In this document: positions 6,163 to 6,821 of the stretch, one piece after another
Layout of the letters: the number at the start of each line of letters is the position of its first letter
How positions within the stretch are numbered: position 1 is the stretch's first letter
Assembly: GCA_030590585.1 (NCBI GenBank)
Contig: JAUUYD010000129.1
Span: 1 to 6,821, forward strand
Source of the DNA: Spirochaeta sp.
GTDB taxonomy: Bacteria > Spirochaetota > Spirochaetia > Spirochaetales_E > Spirochaetaceae_B
Reading direction: 5' to 3'
Length of the DNA: 6,821 nt
Made by a program: the position numbers and the translations under genes
The notes under the pieces: generated by a model
The model's input: only the letters and a program-made list of their open reading frames with translations
The model's database searches: none
What the model was told of the DNA's origin: nothing

Positions 6163-6821
6163 ATGTCGCTGCCTGAAAAACTTGAAGGTATATCCATACA
6201 TCTGGTCGGTGCTAAAGGGACCGGGATGTGTGCACTGGCTGAACTGCTTGTCTCCGCAGGTGCTGTTGTTGCCGGATCGGATGTTGATGAGCTGTTTTAT
6301 ACCGATAAAATCCTTGAGGATATCGGGGTGGATGTTGTCGGTTTTTCACGCGAAGCTCTGGGAGCCGATACGGCATATGTCGTTCATTCTGCAGCATATG
6401 ATGGATCAAATCCGGTTATTGCCGAAGCTTATGATCGAGGTTTGCCGACTCTTACATACCCTGAGGCCCTGGGTGATCTTTCTGCAGTTTATGATTCGTC
6501 TTCAATTGCAGGTGTTCATGGAAAAACTACGACCACAGCTATGGCAGGTACCATCCTCAAAGCCTTTGAATCTTCGGTGACTGTAGTGGTGGGCAGTGCT
6601 GTTGCCGGCTTTGGCGACCGTTCAACCTGGAATGGGGGAAATCGATTTCTGGTGGCGGAAACTTGCGAGTACCGCCGGCATTTTCTTCATTATCATCCCC
6701 GGAGAATAGTCCTTACCAGTGTTGAGCCTGATCATCAGGATTATTTTCCGGATTACGTATCCATCAAAGCGGCGTTTCTGGATTTTATTGACCTTTTACC
6801 TGTCGGCGGTGAGTTAATCTA
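6163..6821 (+). CDS. murC: UDP-N-acetylmuramate--L-alanine ligase, N-terminal part (3' end outside window)
   Basis: MurC is the cytosolic ATP-dependent ligase that adds L-alanine to UDP-MurNAc, the first step of the peptidoglycan stem peptide. The frame is open to the right edge, giving 219 codons of about 460-490 expected. The N-terminal UDP-binding Rossmann domain has HLVGAKGTGMCALAELL (13-29), a variant of the common GIGGIGM loop. The ATP-binding P-loop is GVHGKTTTT (117-125). The Mur-ligase metal-binding region reads ETCEYRRHFL (166-175), followed by TSVEPDHQDYF (185-195). The ETCEYRRHF form differs from the EADES form of proteobacterial MurC but is familiar from Gram-positive and, I believe, spirochaete enzymes. 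It favours MurC over Mpl. The ATG at 6163 is preceded directly by an in-frame TAA, so no earlier start is possible. Only AGGA, 12 bases upstream, could serve as a ribosome-binding site. It begins 47 bp after the cyclase gene and may be co-transcribed with it. Confidence 0.9.
   Translation, partial: MSLPEKLEGISIHLVGAKGTGMCALAELLVSAGAVVAGSDVDELFYTDKILEDIGVDVVGFSREALGADTAYVVHSAAYDGSNPVIAEAYDRGLPTLTYPEALGDLSAVYDSSSIAGVHGKTTTTAMAGTILKAFESSVTVVVGSAVAGFGDRSTWNGGNRFLVAETCEYRRHFLHYHPRRIVLTSVEPDHQDYFPDYVSIKAAFLDFIDLLPVGGELI

Noticed and set aside
6182..6580. A plus-strand frame of 132 codons near the right edge
   Set aside because: It overlaps murC in another frame. The murC frame carries the P-loop and Mur ligase motifs, while this one has none.

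Overview
The window looks like ordinary chromosomal housekeeping DNA from a diderm bacterium, most likely a free-living spirochaete (inference). An apolipoprotein N-acyltransferase and a predicted lipoprotein imply an outer membrane. The enoyl reductase closely resembles the Treponema denticola TER/FabV type. The MurC has an ETCEYRRHF motif in place of the classical EADES-type motif. Base composition is near balanced by eye. The taxonomic call rests on remembered resemblance, not on a search.

Layout. Bases 1-1228 (+) hold the C-terminal part of lnt, which runs in from the left edge. A 166-bp convergent gap follows. On the minus strand are fabV (2561-1395) and, upstream of it, a secreted lipoprotein alpha/beta hydrolase (3632-2631), 69 bp apart. 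An 86-bp divergent intergenic region carrying a 7-bp inverted repeat separates the hydrolase from a plus-strand series: a DusA-type tRNA-dihydrouridine synthase (3719-4756), a REC-REC-GGDEF diguanylate cyclase (4856-6115) and the 5' part of murC (6163 to the right edge). No RNA genes, insertion sequences, CRISPR arrays or phage genes were seen.

How the genes fit together. The common thread is cell-envelope building: lipoprotein maturation (Lnt), fatty-acid elongation (FabV) and peptidoglycan precursor synthesis (MurC). The lipoprotein hydrolase is a plausible substrate of Lnt-type processing. The dihydrouridine synthase and the c-di-GMP enzyme look like ordinary neighbours. I see no evidence of a new multi-gene system. 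The most interesting items are the cyclase, whose receiver domains are in the reverse of the PleD order (the first is the degenerate one) and which lacks the usual inhibitory site, and a few small inverted repeats in the short intergenic regions.
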